64,000 bases of DNA from Henricia sp. BOLD:AAB3569 (GCA_037783545.1 JBBELK010000634.1:434001-498000); one strand, 5' to 3'. Counted from the first letter of the stretch, positions 21,201-31,599 are shown. Notes: generated by a model not told the origin, from the letters alone. Numbers and translations: made by a program.

Positions 21201-21732
21201 GCTGAAGGTGGATCGCAGCCTGTTCACTGCTGCGGCATATGTCTATGGCTTTCTGCAATGTCAGTGTCGACTCACGCAGCAGACGAGCACGGATGCTGTT
21301 GCCTACTACTCCTATGACCAGCCTGTCTCGGAGCATTTCATCGAGAAGCGCTCCATAATTGCATGTGGTTGCCAACTTTCTCAGCCTGTTCAAGAAAGTG
21401 TCAATGTTCTCTTTGGGCTCTTGCTTACATGAGTTGAACATGAATCGTTCGTACACCACATTGCGTTTAGGGTCAAAATGAGCTCCAAGGCTGGTTAGGA
21501 TTTGCTGTGGTGACTTTCTCTGTTCCACTGTTAGTGGCAGATTTTCGTACACTTCATAGCACTCCTTCCCCATAACTGTGAGTAATGTAGCCACATGGAT
21601 GGAAGTATTTTTCTTATCCAGTTCTGTGGCCACTAGATAGTTCTGCCAACTTGCCTTGAAAAAATGCCAGTTGGAAACCTGGTCTCCTTTCATGTCCATT
21701 TTCGCCGGTGGGGGAATAAGCGAGTGCGCCAT
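18253..21732 (-). CDS. Gag-pol polyprotein of Mag-like gypsy element (3'-frameshifted)
   Basis: I take the ATG at 21732 (MAHSLIPPPAKMD) because it begins the gag homology; the open frame runs 28 codons further up. Gag is followed by two zinc knuckles (CKYCGKSHSKGKC and CSKCQKRNHYAQVC), protease with DSGA, RT with VADD-type active site (VIADDILVYG), RNase H (IECDSSEVGLGAV, LTDHKPL) and integrase (HxxH..CAICQ zinc finger; Asp in VASDCFE, Asp in ITDNGPNY, Glu in NGKAESAVK). All key acidic residues are present. The frame is lost at about 18253-18280. Over 1150 residues open in a transposon fits the recent insertion shown by the LTRs. Confidence 0.93.
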   Translation of the reverse strand: MAHSLIPPPAKMDMKGDQVSNWHFFKASWQNYLVATELDKKNTSIHVATLLTVMGKECYEVYENLPLTVEQRKSPQQILTSLGAHFDPKRNVVYERFMFNSCKQEPKENIDTFLNRLRKLATTCNYGALLDEMLRDRLVIGVVGNSIRARLLRESTLTLQKAIDICRSSEQAAIHLQQMDPVESETAHFVKNKQRTLKFGKASKPPNINCKYCGKSHSKGKCPAYGTTCSKCQKRNHYAQVCQSSGTDRNKRQPQKFTQKLHQMDGVESGSDESIYTVQSKPKQQYFVELAVETPTRDLRKTIRFQLDSGATCSTMKLADYQQLSDTPPVPSKTKLKLYNGTIIHPVGAASLRCQIKGVTRKIHFEIVEDAPSSLLSGKAAEALGLMQFAQECLVHAVTELPTQTKEQVLSEYKDVFTGLGRLPGYYHIDIDHSVTPTQNTRRRIPIPVRAELKRKLDSMTAQGTIARVTEPTKWIHNMVVVRKPNKIRVCLDPHGLNKAIKRNHYPIPTVDEVAPRLKNAKLFSVVDAKDGFLQVILDEPSSYLTTFWTPYGRYRWLRMPFGISSAPEEFQRRLHECLEGLENIAVIADDILVYGSGETQAEAEASHDAAFTALLLRCRERNLKPNAAKLRYKLPSVTYMGHVFSSDGLSPDPEKIKAILDMPRPTDVQGVQRLIGVVTYLAKFLPELSTVCEPLRRLTDKDVIFDWLTHHDEALDKIKKLITKAPVLSYYDVNQDVAIECDSSEVGLGAVITQNGRPVAYASRALTATERNYAQIEKECLAIVFATQRFEQYILGHDKVLVLTDHKPLMNIFRKPILVSPKRLQRMRLRLQKYSLHVEYKQGSRMYLSDTLSRASLPTRQVTDQTPDYLIFSVTQEQKLNIELENIEPTIFVTDERLQRVKKATLVDQTLQTLMQVIQAGWPGDKAQVPLCIREYWPYRDELSTQDGLIFRGTRIVIPTALRADMTARAHASHMGIQYTTNSARDIMYWPRMHTELVEAVQRCAICQESQPALPKEPLMTHPVPKTPWQLVASDCFEVNGQNYCVLVDLYSDYIDVRALEDMTSKSLIKELKPVFATHGIPHTLITDNGPNYVSREFTQFANEWDFEHTTSSPYLSKSNGKAESAVKIAKGLVIKAAKDNGDVRKAIRECPALRHSA

Positions 21733-22001
21733 GGTTAATATACACCGCGATGTGTCCGTTACAGGCCTCCGTAGTTTACAGCGAAACGCACGTTGACGAC
21801 AATGGCGTGAACACAACGTACAATGTATACGTACATGTGTAATGGCGGAAACTCCGCGTGAAAATTGTACAGTTTATCGATCGCTTGCACAGCCTACCGT
21901 GTGTGACAGGATCAGTCTGTGCTCCCGACGGATACCTTGTGATCCGTTCACCAAGATTGCCCAAGATTTTGCAAGTTCTTTGCGGTAATGGCGCTGGATT
22001 C

Positions 22002-22019
22002 AGCTAATTTCTGACACCA
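22002..22019 (-). promoter_or_regulatory. Primer binding site, tRNA-Leu type
   Basis: Directly next to the 5' LTR the minus strand reads TGGTGTCAGAA, the complement of the 3' end of a tRNA-Leu. Similarity fades after about 11 bases. SURL/Mag-type elements use tRNA-Leu. Confidence 0.65.
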
Positions 22020-22134
22020 TGTTCTAAAGACGACAGGACTCAAGTGTAGCATTCACTGAAAGACGTTTTATTAACAGCCCGTAATAACATCATACAATAT
22101 GGATACGGTGGCCGCGTAATGCCACTCCATAACA
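22020..22134 (-). repeat. 5' LTR of the Mag-like element
   Basis: 115 bp, apparently identical to the other LTR. It would hold the element's promoter. Confidence 0.95.
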
Positions 22135-22139
22135 TGTAC

Positions 22140-22666
22140 TATGTAGGCTTACATGTTGAAAAGTCAGATAAAGTGGCATAACACATATTGTGAAGATTTT
22201 TTTTTCGAAATCAGTATCGATTAAAATATCACGTAAAATGGTCATAGAAAGCGACGTGAACCACGATTTTCCAGTGGGACGGCAGGGTCCGGTTGGGAAG
22301 GTGCATAATTTATAACGGCTTTGCATAACACAATCCACAAACTACTCAATGTAAATCTGTTTCTTCTTCGCTTTCATTTCATTTTGTCGTGATTATTTTG
22401 GTGAAGGGGTGGGGTGGTTCCTTGGACATGACTTGGAAGCAGCCTCACGCAAAAATCTCAATGTCTCAAGTTTGTTTACATATGGCGACTACCCACGTGC
22501 TCATGGCCCAATTTCATGGCGCTGTTTTATAGCACAAATACTTGGTTAGTACATAAATTGTTTGCCTTATTTTGCAAAAATGAGCTGTCAGCCAAAATCG
22601 TATTTGGTGTGTATGGTACATGTATTCTGAATACGTACCAGTCAATACGCCTTTCTTAATATTTAT
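22140..22666. other. Unassigned spacer
   Basis: Short frames only, no family resemblance. Confidence 0.4.
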
Positions 22667-23883
22667 AATGACGTCATCACTTGCGGACCAAACTAAGGCT
22701 GGATTCGAATTAGTGGCTTTGGCTGTTGCTATGCTGTTTCTAGAGACTTTCATTGTCCGCCCATAGCAACAGCATAGCAACAGTCATAGCCACAGCCAAA
22801 GCCACCAATTCGGATCCAGCCTAAGGCTATAGTTCCTCCGAAAAGTAAACAAACATTTACGAGTAACCCACGCACGTGCATGGCAGCTATCGATGTCAAC
22901 GCAAGGGACCTTAGCCCCCGATTTTTTCGATTCATGGTCGACTCCAGGATTATATCAAAAGATAAACAGTTCGGCAAAGGATGCAGGTACTTCTCAGCGG
23001 CGTAGGTGTAAGATTTGAAAGGTAGGAATGCTGTAAAATGATGGTGTTTACATCAGCATAACCTGAAGGAAAATTGTAACGAACGACATGTTTGCATAGG
23101 CCTACACTACATGCAGATTCCTCCATGGGCCTACACTACATGCAGATTCACTCGTGTCGTGCATTCGTGGTAAAATGTTACTGAAATGCCTGCACTACAT
23201 TTTCCTTTATTACGGCATATTAAAATCAACCACCAAAACGTGGAATTAAAATCTTAATTTTATTTTTAGCGTGGAAATGTTAACAAATTTCGGAAAGAAT
23301 TGGGAAGTTGATCATGGCTAATTCAGAACGTGTGTGCATACTGTGCAAAACATGAGACAGGCTAAAAAATCTCTAGGCTAAGTGATTCCTGCTCAAAATA
23401 TTTTACCATTAAATATGCACATTCCAATGCTAGATGAGACATTCTAAAGAAACATGGGTCTTTCTATAAATTACGGGTCCAATGTTGGTGTCCCCCGTTA
23501 CATTTTACATGTTGTTTTTGTAAAATCAGGACACATTCTTTAAATACTTCCATCTCAAAGAGTGAGTACATATAGTACAATTAATACAAAATGGTTTTAA
23601 AGCCATTTTAATGATTTTTGTACGAAAAATAACACATATCAGGAGCGGGGGAGGGGGAGTGGGCGGTGTAGGGGATGGAGGAGGCTGGGGAAGGGGGGGG
23701 GGGGGGGGGGGTGTGGGTGGATGCACAAGATAGCCATGTGGGGAAACGCACGTAGCTGCTAGCAGAAAAACCATGGGCTCTATTGTTCATACTTCCAATC
23801 TGGAAGACAAATAGGGTAAATTTGGTCAGGAAACATGATTTTAGCGATATAAAAATATCACATGTTTCTTTGAAAACACATTA
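22667..23883 (-). repeat. Interspersed repeat of about 0.95 kb, copy 2 (inverted)
   Basis: Reverse-orientation copy of 8547-9493. Differences: a 125-bp Harbinger-type MITE (22697-22821), a local duplication of GCCTACACTACATGCAGATT near 23100-23150, extra sequence at about 23440-23640, and a G-run at 23693-23711 matching the C-run of copy 1. A third, shorter relative is at 26010-26215. Confidence 0.75.
22697..22821. mobile_element. PIF/Harbinger-like MITE, 125 bp
   Basis: Terminal inverted repeats GGCTGGATTCGAATTAGTGG / GGCTGGATCCGAATTGGTGG are flanked by TAA (22694-22696, 22822-22824). A TWA target and a GG(G/C)CTG-type end fit PIF/Harbinger. The paralogous repeat at 9450-9470 shows the unoccupied site. 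Confidence 0.85.
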
Positions 23884-24152
23884 ATTATGTCCTGCCGAGC
23901 TACTCCAGGTGGGGATTGTCACTTTTTTTGTGACAAACATACATTAATAAATAATTATTCCGGGACAGCAAAAGCCTCACAGCTGACGCTGTTCATCCCG
24001 TCCTCGTTCTGGTGCGCTCTCGTTCTGGTGCGCGACTCACCCAGCTGTGAGGCCTTAACAAAGGCTAGGATAGCACATGCTATTTGTAGCCTACATGTAC
24101 ACAATCTGCAAACTAAATCTAACAATTTCTTTCTCTTTTTTCTCCTCCTCAG

Positions 24153-24208
24153 ACCCGTACGGCATATAAAAAAAGATGGAATTTCTGTGGGCAAAGTATT
24201 TCTGCGAG
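24153..24208 (+). CDS. Possible isolated internal exon
   Basis: A strong pyrimidine tract ending TTTTTTCTCCTCCTCAG precedes, and GAG|GTAAAG follows, a 56-bp segment open in two frames (one reads PVRHIKKDGISVGKVFLR). No partner exon was found that keeps the frame, and no protein family is recognised. It may be chance. Confidence 0.22.
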
Positions 24209-25315
24209 GTAAAGTTTGTTATGATTTAGGGTCTTTTTTTTCACCAAAAATTCCAATGCCACAGGATAGCAGTCAATCCACCCATGCTGGCGGGCACAAA
24301 CCCAGCCATGTTGAGCATTTACTGGTATTTACTTTTTAATTTGCAGTCTTTATACAGGGGAACAGTGACAATAATAACATTATTAATAATACAAGATCCA
24401 CTTTTCATGCTGATATTACAACAATCCTGTTAAAACCGGGCACTTTTGCAGTGCCCACACAAGTGTCCAGTTCAGACATGCATGTACAACTCGTACCGTC
24501 TTGATACAGTGTAGTAGATACCAGGTGGACAAGGCTGTGTCCCTTGATGTGCATTAGATAAGCCATGAGGAAAATGAATTTACAATTAAATGTCAATTTA
24601 GGCAGATTCCTACCAAATTCACATAATTCACTATTGTATGCGATTCTTTTTTTACTTTTTTGTTCAGAAAATGAAGAATAAGATTGACCTCCATCTACAC
24701 GGGATTCTCATCTGTCTGTATACTTTCCGACTACTTGGGCTTCTCCCGACAGAAGAGTGTGCAATCGTTTGTCTCCATGCTTTGGTCTTCTTTAAGTAAA
24801 ATGTCCTGTTGCTGACTCGTGTCTGGGGCTTCCATATTTGATGAATTATGGAAAATTACAGCTACACAAGACTTTTTTCAAATGCCCTGCAGCTAGCATA
24901 TGGACTTTGTGAAATGTCAATTGCAAAGACAGCCACACACAAAACAGTAGTCTCTAATCAGAATGAATTGGACTGTGTTAAAGCCTTGCTTGACAAATTA
25001 TTTTTTGAGCATGTGATCAGCCACATGTAAGTACATGCAGATGTACATGTAACTACAACAGTTCTTTGATAACCATGAATGAACATAAACATCTTTGTTG
25101 AAATGTTGAGCAAACTGTCCAAGAATGGAATAGACCCACTGTGTGCCCTTATGCAAGCTCCACTGTAAAAGTGCCCAATTTCATGGTTTACTGATGTTCT
25201 GAGATTAGTTACCCGGTAGTGGATTTTGAAAGTTTATTTTTATGAGCTATGAAGGTACATGTATATTCCTGCTTAAGATTAAACAGCAGAATGAATTTAA
25301 GCCATGGGGTCGATT

Positions 25316-25430
25316 TCGCAAAGGACTTGCGACACGTCACAAATCCATCGCATCTTGCAACGGGTTCAGCGAGTTGCGATAGATTTGGCTACTTTTGCGA
25401 CGCGTCACAATTCTTTGTGAAATCGACCCC
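25316..25430. mobile_element. Short palindromic MITE, 115 bp
   Basis: Ends GGGGTCGATTTCGCAAAGGA and the near complement TTCTTTGTGAAATCGACCCC. An inner inverted pair (GCGACACGTCAC / GCGACGCGTCAC) adds symmetry. No target duplication is clear. Confidence 0.65.
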
Positions 25431-26009
25431 TGCTCTTGTATAGAAAAGCGTACATGTAAACACAATTTGACAGCTTGAGTCCACTGGGAAGCATGCCTTC
25501 GACTACACGAAATAAATGCTACATTACAATTGAACTCTGACCTCCATGTTTTTGTTTATTCTTTACATACAGTCATCAGTGCTTGGGACAATTATTTTTC
25601 TTTTGAAAAATTAGATTTGTGGAAAGACAAGTAAATTCATGGACGTTCCTGCATTGATCGGGGATGAGACATCACTTATCAGTGGTTTGTGACAAAGATT
25701 TCCGCAGAAATGCGGAACAGGTTTCTCCCTTGATTAATGTAGCAACACAGCCAGCTGTAATAATTATTAGTACTATAGTAAAATAATATACTTATCACAA
25801 GAAAATGTTTAGGCCCCATCTTTCAATTATTCCTTAGGTTTTAAAAACATGATTGGTAAACTTTTTAAAATGGTACCAACAGCATTACATAACTAAAGGA
25901 TGCCTTCTAAAATTTCACTCAGCCATATCCAAAGACCTTAAAAAATCCATGCATGGTTTTTGTGTGAATAAATGGTAAATAATTATTTTCAAATTGTCCC
26001 AAAAAAATG

Positions 26010-26215
26010 TAGTTGGCATGGCAGTTTCTTGCAGAAAGGTAACGGAAAGAATTGAGAAGTTGATCATGGCTTCAGACCTTGTGTGCAAAACATATGAGAC
26101 AGCAGGCTGAACAAATAAGTTTTTGTAACCAAAATCTTGAATTTTTTTTCACTTGATATTTTGGGTTATTTCATGATCAAATCAGCACATTACAATTCTA
26201 GATGAGTCATTTAAA
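26010..26215 (-). repeat. Fragment of the 0.95-kb repeat family, copy 3
   Basis: GGAAAGAATTGAGAAGTTGA onward and CTAGATGAG..CATT match 23290-23440 with clear divergence. Confidence 0.5.
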
Positions 26216-26264
26216 ACAAATTCTGATCAACTTCTCAACCCTTACCGATGGTCCTACCATATGA

Positions 26265-26690
26265 AAAAGAGGTATTTTTTTCGTATACATTGAACAAAAA
26301 TTTAAATAAAATTGCCTATTGGAATCAACAGATCATCAAATACTAAGATATACTTCCCACTTGCATTTCTGTCGCAAATGTTGCATTTCTAAGATAAATA
26401 AATGATAAAATTACTGCATAAAGTAATGCACAACATGATGCGGCGAGCGGTCTGTGCGTAAGCGCGACAACAGAGGGCGCTGCGCGCTCGCGGAATGGTT
26501 ATGTTGTGCACTAACTGAAGGCAATTTTTGAAGGAGAAACTGTGATTTTTCTACAGAAAAGCAACATTTGCGACAAAAGTGCAAGTGGGAAGTATATCTT
26601 AAAATTACATTATCTGTTGATTCCAGGAGGTAATTTCCTTCAAATATTTGTTCAATGTATACGAAAAAAATACCGAAAAGATAAGAATTT
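26265..26690. mobile_element. Foldback element with arms of about 130 bp
   Basis: 26265-26395 and 26555-26690 are inverted copies sharing TATTTTTTTCGTATACATTG and TAAGATATACTTCCCACTTG, around a spacer of about 160 bp that includes CAGAGGGCGCTGCGCGCTCG. No coding capacity; a non-autonomous TIR element is likely. Confidence 0.75.
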
Positions 26691-26868
26691 ACAAGTTGGA
26701 CTTCTTCTACTGCCTCATAAATAAGATTTTTAAACGATAACGAGATCCAAATATATAATCGTCATTTCTTCCTGCCAAATGTTTGTTTTTTGCACTTACT
26801 GACGGCTAACATTGGTTAATTAGTATTATTTCAAGGAATAGTGATGTCCGACTTGTAAATTCTTACCC
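26684..26868. repeat. Short inverted pair beside a candidate splice donor
   Basis: ATAAGAATTTACAAGTTGGAC (from about 26685) is the near complement of GTCCGACTTGTAAATTCTTA (26846-26865). The 185-bp span could be a small TIR element. Its right edge coincides with the donor of the candidate exon at 26867-27023. Confidence 0.5.
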
Positions 26869-27023
26869 GTTAAATCAAGAGGAAGGAAAAAAGATTCATC
26901 GTCGCTGCATGGCCCAATTTCCGGACACGGTTCGAACGGTTCGAAATAATTTTTAAAAATGTCATTCGAAGATTTGTCCTTCGTCTCTCCTAACTTTGAT
27001 GAACCCCTGCTTCTGTCGGTCAT
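26867..27023 (-). CDS. Candidate first coding exon of an unknown host gene
   Basis: The ATG at 27023 opens 52 codons (MTDRSRGSSKLGETKDKSS, later EPFEPCPEIGPCSDDE and FFLPLDLTG), acidic and rich in Ser/Asp, ending at ACGG|GTAAGAAT, a near-consensus donor at 26866. Upstream on the same strand an AAAATGGCGGATGACGG block (about 27108-27125) looks like a YY1-type promoter-proximal motif. No family is recognised. The donor lies in a short inverted repeat, so it could be supplied by a mobile element. No downstream exon was found. Confidence 0.33.
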
Positions 27024-27537
27024 TGTCACTCAGAAATCTATAGAAGCAAACCTATATAAGGTCCAACGACGAACGTTTTACGCTGTAAACTGCCGGCCCC
27101 AACAACCACCGTCATCCGCCATTTTTGTCTGGCTATATCCGAAAAACGAAAATAAATAATCCGCACCGCCCACATAGACTTGTTCTAGTCTCACGTGTCA
27201 TAATCAGCAGCGCAACATTTGCACGTACAACAGGATTTCATAGAGTCCGTATATATACGTATAAGCCCAATAGTCGTACACTGAGGTAAAGTTTAACACG
27301 CAGGCAAAGTCGCAGTGCGCATGCGCTAAGGCTCAAATTCGGTCCGAATTTCAAAACGCGGTGAAGCTGACGACACTGTCCCTTTAACTACAGGCAAGTT
27401 TATTTAGGGCAACTGTTGTACTGCACATCAGAATGAGAGAATATCGACGTAATTGTGTCCTTTGATTGTTATGTTCTAGCTTTTGTTATGTTAATACCTT
27501 TTCTAAACATTCTTCAGACTTCAACTTATCATTGGAT

Positions 27538-28115
27538 GATAGTCCCCTTTACCACATGTCGTGCACAAATTGCTTTCGAAATTAATTGCTTTCATTTATA
27601 GGGTGTAGTGTGGAGTTTTCATAATGACAAAGGAATAGAGACGGGTAAATGCAACTGAGTGAAGGGGTTGACATGGGCAAGTTACAGAACAGCGGTGGCT
27701 GTTACAATAAATTATTGTCCCTATTTCGGTGACTAATTAACTCATTTGATTACCACATATAAAACGAGTCTCACCGTTCGAGGTAACTGTACTGTTTTCG
27801 GCTGTCGTCTCCCCTTTCCCACATATCGTGCACAAATTGCTTGCAAAATCAACTGTTATTTCAATAATTTAGGGCGTGGTGTAAAGTTATCATGATGACA
27901 AAGGATAAATGTCGGGTGAAGGGGTTGACACGGGCAATTTACCTCACGTCTTACCGTACATTTGATGTGGACTGTTCGTGCAAGTTACAGAACAGCAGTG
28001 GCTTATACAATTATTATCCCAACTTCGGTGGCTAATTAACTCATTTTAGACCATTATATGAAAAGATTCCCACCTTTCGAGGTAACTGTACTGTTTTCGG
28101 TTGTCGTCTCTTCCA
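27538..28115. repeat. Two-copy tandem duplication, about 290-bp unit
   Basis: CGTGCACAAATTGCTT, GATGACAAAGG, GAAGGGGTTGACA, AAGTTACAGAACAGC and GAGGTAACTGTACTGTTTTC recur in the same order at about 27555-27830 and 27830-28115. Each unit ends in a segment that encodes the same short Thr/Ser-rich peptide with a donor site on the minus strand. Confidence 0.75.
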
Positions 28116-29131
28116 GGAATGCTTCAGTGGTATTGAAATCCGATTGCGGTGACGCTGCACAAATCAAACAGAGGGTTACCAGCAAAAATTCCATGAGATT
28201 GTCATGGTAATAAAACAGTTCTTTAAAGATAGTGTACATGATTGGTAACCTGTTACAAATAGTTTTATCCCCCTGTGTGATTAAAGATATGCATGATTAA
28301 AACCAACCTGAGCAAAAACGAGCTCCGTACTTCGTCTAACTTTTGAGAAAACAGTCAACAAAAAGTTTGCAGTCATTTCGCCCCAAAACCACTTCACCCT
28401 GAATCATTTCGCCCTGAACCACGGCCTGTGCACTAATTGGTTTTGGGGAGAAGTGGCATTGGGGCGATGTTGTTTTTGGACGAAGTAATTTGGGGCGAAA
28501 TGGCACTCGGGCGAAGTGGTTTGGGGCGAAATGGCACTTGGGCGAAATGGTTTTGGGGCGAATTGAATTTTCGTCTCATGAGACGAAAACTAATTGTTTT
28601 ACTCATTTCTCAAAGACTATAGCACTTCAGACAAAACCATTTCAGGGGAAGTTTTCCACGGTAATCATGTTTATATTGTGTAAGTTAGGCGTGAATCTGT
28701 GAACATTTCTGATTTTCGAGATTACCAATGATGTATACTGCCTTTAACACTGGTCATACAATACTTCTATCACATGAGGATTACACTGACTGGTAACGTT
28801 CCGTACTAAGCAAGAGTTGTTTGTGCTTAAGCAAATATTTGTGCTTAAGCAACTCTAAGAAATTGGTCCAAGGTAACCAAAAAAAATAATTTCCTTTCAA
28901 GAATTATCATCTAAAAAGAGGATAACTGTGGGTTACAGGAAGAGTCGTTTGCAGCCACACACGTGATCTCACTGCAATAAAGCCAAATTTACAAAATGTC
29001 GAATATTTTACAAAAAGTAACTATAATGTCGTGTGGTACAATATTCTAGGTTACTCACCTTTTCTAAGTACAGCGTAGTACATTACAACGGTGGCTAGCA
29101 GGAAAGCCCGGGAAAAACCGTGGCAACGCAT
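28074..29131 (-). CDS. Candidate type II membrane or secreted protein, first two exons
   Basis: Exon 1 is 29131-29059: ATG, then MRCHGFSRAFLLATVVMYYA and VLRK, ending AAAG|GTGAGT, a consensus donor. Exon 2 is 28154-28074, after a pyrimidine-rich CTGTTTGATTTGTGCAG acceptor, and ends AAAG|GTGGGA. Both splice in phase 1 and the joined frame stays open, continuing with SPQSDFNTTEAFLEETTTEN then STVTSK. This would give a short cytosolic basic end, one hydrophobic anchor (AFLLATVVMYYAVL) and a Thr/Ser-rich stem with NTT and NST glycosylation sites, as in Golgi enzymes or secreted proteins. An alternative start at 28194 (MEFLLVTLCLICAASPQ) reads a signal-peptide-like sequence straight into exon 2. 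Later exons were not found and no family is recognised. Confidence 0.4.
28227..28743. mobile_element. TTAA-type MITE, family B, copy 1
   Basis: 517 bp between TTAA at 28223-28226 and 28744-28747. Ends AGATAGTGTACATGATTGGT and AGGCAGTATACATCATTGGT (complement). Inside are repeats of GGGGCGAAATGGCAC and the palindrome TTTTCGTCTCATGAGACGAA. The second copy is 61818-62291. It would lie in intron 1 of the candidate gene at 28074-29131. Confidence 0.85.
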
Positions 29132-29134
29132 CAC

Positions 29135-31599
29135 GCTTTCTTATGCCTAGCATCCAGTAGGCATACTGCTTGACTTTTTAGCTTGCCCAGGTTTTTTCTT
29201 CCTGGAAAGTACAATTTTCTTCAAAGTCGTCTACCTGCCGATATCGTGGACGAAATTATGAACTGCCGATTTCCTTTGCAATATGTCTATTTTTAATTTG
29301 GTTTAGCCTACATTGGTCCTTTTAAATCCACAACGAAAACTCAGGGGTGGCGTTTATTTGCAGGAACAGTTCAACATTACACGTGAGCTTTAGAAACATG
29401 GACAATAGACTGCCGAAGTGAATACGTCACCTTTGACGGTTGCCTAGTATACTATCTGCATTACTCCATTCATGTCTCGGGCTCCAGTCCCTATGATTTA
29501 GGACTGGGTAAGAAAAGCTTTGCGAGTACAGACTGGAGCTCGAGTACGTAATGAGTGCAAAATGAAGGGGCGGGAGGGCGGGAAGAAAAGGGAGTCCAAC
29601 TTACCTCCTTTATTTTTCTTACACGTACCTGCACCATACTTACGCTCCTTACACCTTCTTCTCAGTTAAAATCTCTGACTGATAAAATCTCTGATAACGT
29701 TTAGGAGTGGTGCAAATAGTCCTTCGAGGGATTTGCCGCTAAACGAACGGATTAACCGTGTTTGACTGGGAATGATGAGAGGATACGCATCATGCCGTAT
29801 ACCAGGAGTTCTGCTTACAAATCTGCTACGTTATACATGTACAAAAGCACATGTTATTTTCGACCATGCTTTACTGAGATGACACTTGGAACTTATTGGA
29901 ATTTCAATACAAAACATTGTATTATCAATGAATGGTTTATTTCGAGCTACAAACACAACTACCCGTGTAATCAAAGAACACGAATCTTCCACAGACATTG
30001 AATATAAACATCTGAGGTGGATTAAAACGCACAAGATGCTCTCAGTTGACCTAATATAGGTCAGGTTGACCTGCATCTGCAACGCCCGTACTACCCCAAT
30101 CCCCCGGGACATTGGAATTGCTATGCGAACCGCGAGTTGTCGAGGGTCGTTACAAGATGGTGCAGAATTATAGTATGGGCAACAAAGACAGGACCGACGA
30201 ATTCACTACGATAGTTTTATATACCCCTGAGAGAACCGTAACCGAAGGCTTATGCCTCGTGAATCCACCATTTCTTGGACCAAGGTTTTATTAAAGGAAA
30301 CTAAAACCCACTTGGTTCTAAATATGAACTAAAAGATTAAATTGTCGCAAAGGGCAGGCTCAATATTTTCTTGAGAAAGAAAATGACTCTTCTGCTTGAA
30401 CATTCTGCTGACAGAAGAGGGCGCTGTTCAGGCGTAGAGGGAACCTATAGTTTAAAACAAAAGAGAACATTACATGTTAAACAGTGACGCTAGCTCTTGA
30501 CTCAAACAAAATTTGCTACAAACTGCCGCAACATACTTAACCCATCTTTTACCATTATATCTCCAATCGCCACGAACATAATGAGCGACGCGAGAGGGAA
30601 CGAGGCTCGATTCTGCTTGACTGCGGTGCTTGTACTTGCAAGCCCCAACCCAACTAATGTTATCACTCGATAACTGCATGGTCAAGCCACATAAACATGT
30701 TGAAGGGTTTTCCCTTTCATGCCGAGCCAATTCTCTGAACCCTTAATTCAGGGATCTACTTCCACATCGAACTCTCGCGGCTACTTGGTATTTCGCCTGG
30801 GCACTGCTTAGTGGCAGCGCCTTTCCTCTTGCGCCTGCCCCCTATATTAGGGTTCCCGCTTTGTATGCAATATGGGGGTATTTGTATATTTAATTCCAAT
30901 GCGGAGCCCGTCATTGCCGACATCAACACCACCGATCGGTTTCGCCTGCGAGACCGTTAGTCAAAACCCCAGGGTAATTGCACGCGTTGCGCTGGGATTC
31001 TCCAAAACGCAGGTTATTCGCAATGCAAATTTGGCTCATACTTTCACAGTTTAGCTAAGTGTTCTCAAAATTACTGGGTGTATATCCCTATGTTTGTTAT
31101 GCTGAACCGATGTACCACTTTGGGCTTTTCCCTCTTTGCGACAATCTGGAGCTTGTACCTTATACTTCAGTTTGAGGCTCTTCAACGTCTCTAATACCAC
31201 CACCTGGTGACTGCATTTGTCATGTTACGACATACGGGGATCTTCCCATCGATCTGGTCACTGTCATCCCGTAGCATCGTGTCCCTGGAAAATAATTCAC
31301 CTCACCAAGGTGTAAAAAGTGCACCGGTGAATATTTGGGGCGACTGTAAACACTGTTGAAGGAAAGTCTTGGGATGGGCTGACCTGTACTCCAGGAAGGG
31401 CAGCAACTACTTGACCCTATATATGGACACTCGGGGATTTACTCCGGTCGTATGAACCGGTAAGCTTGTGAAATCATCAGATTATTTGGAATTCAGAAAT
31501 GTATTCCTGAGGCTCTTCCCTCACGTGTCCCATTCGGGGATCTTCCTCTCGCGTCAAACACGAGTTAAACATGGAGGTCTTACTCTTACTGGCCAAAAT
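29135..31599. other. No recognisable gene
   Basis: Short frames only. A small inverted pair (CTCCAGTC / GACTGGAG) lies near 29480-29545. Degenerate TCACACGG-like motifs appear toward the right, leading into the minisatellite. Confidence 0.4.

Larger units (their letters stand above)
17429..22134 (-). mobile_element. Mag-like Ty3/gypsy LTR retrotransposon, young
   Basis: Two 115-bp LTRs (17429-17543 and 22020-22134) look identical base for base, and TGTAC flanks both sides (17424-17428, 22135-22139). The body codes on the minus strand for a single gag-pol. Order: gag, two zinc knuckles, protease, RT, RNase H, integrase. Identical LTRs imply a recent insertion, yet the integrase is broken near 18280. 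Confidence 0.95.

Noticed and set aside
18611..21432. Many plus-strand frames of 60-90 codons
   Set aside because: They are antisense shadows of the gag-pol gene.
24848..25030. 60-codon plus frame
   Set aside because: It has an ATG and ordinary composition but no splice context, homology or neighbour that supports a gene.
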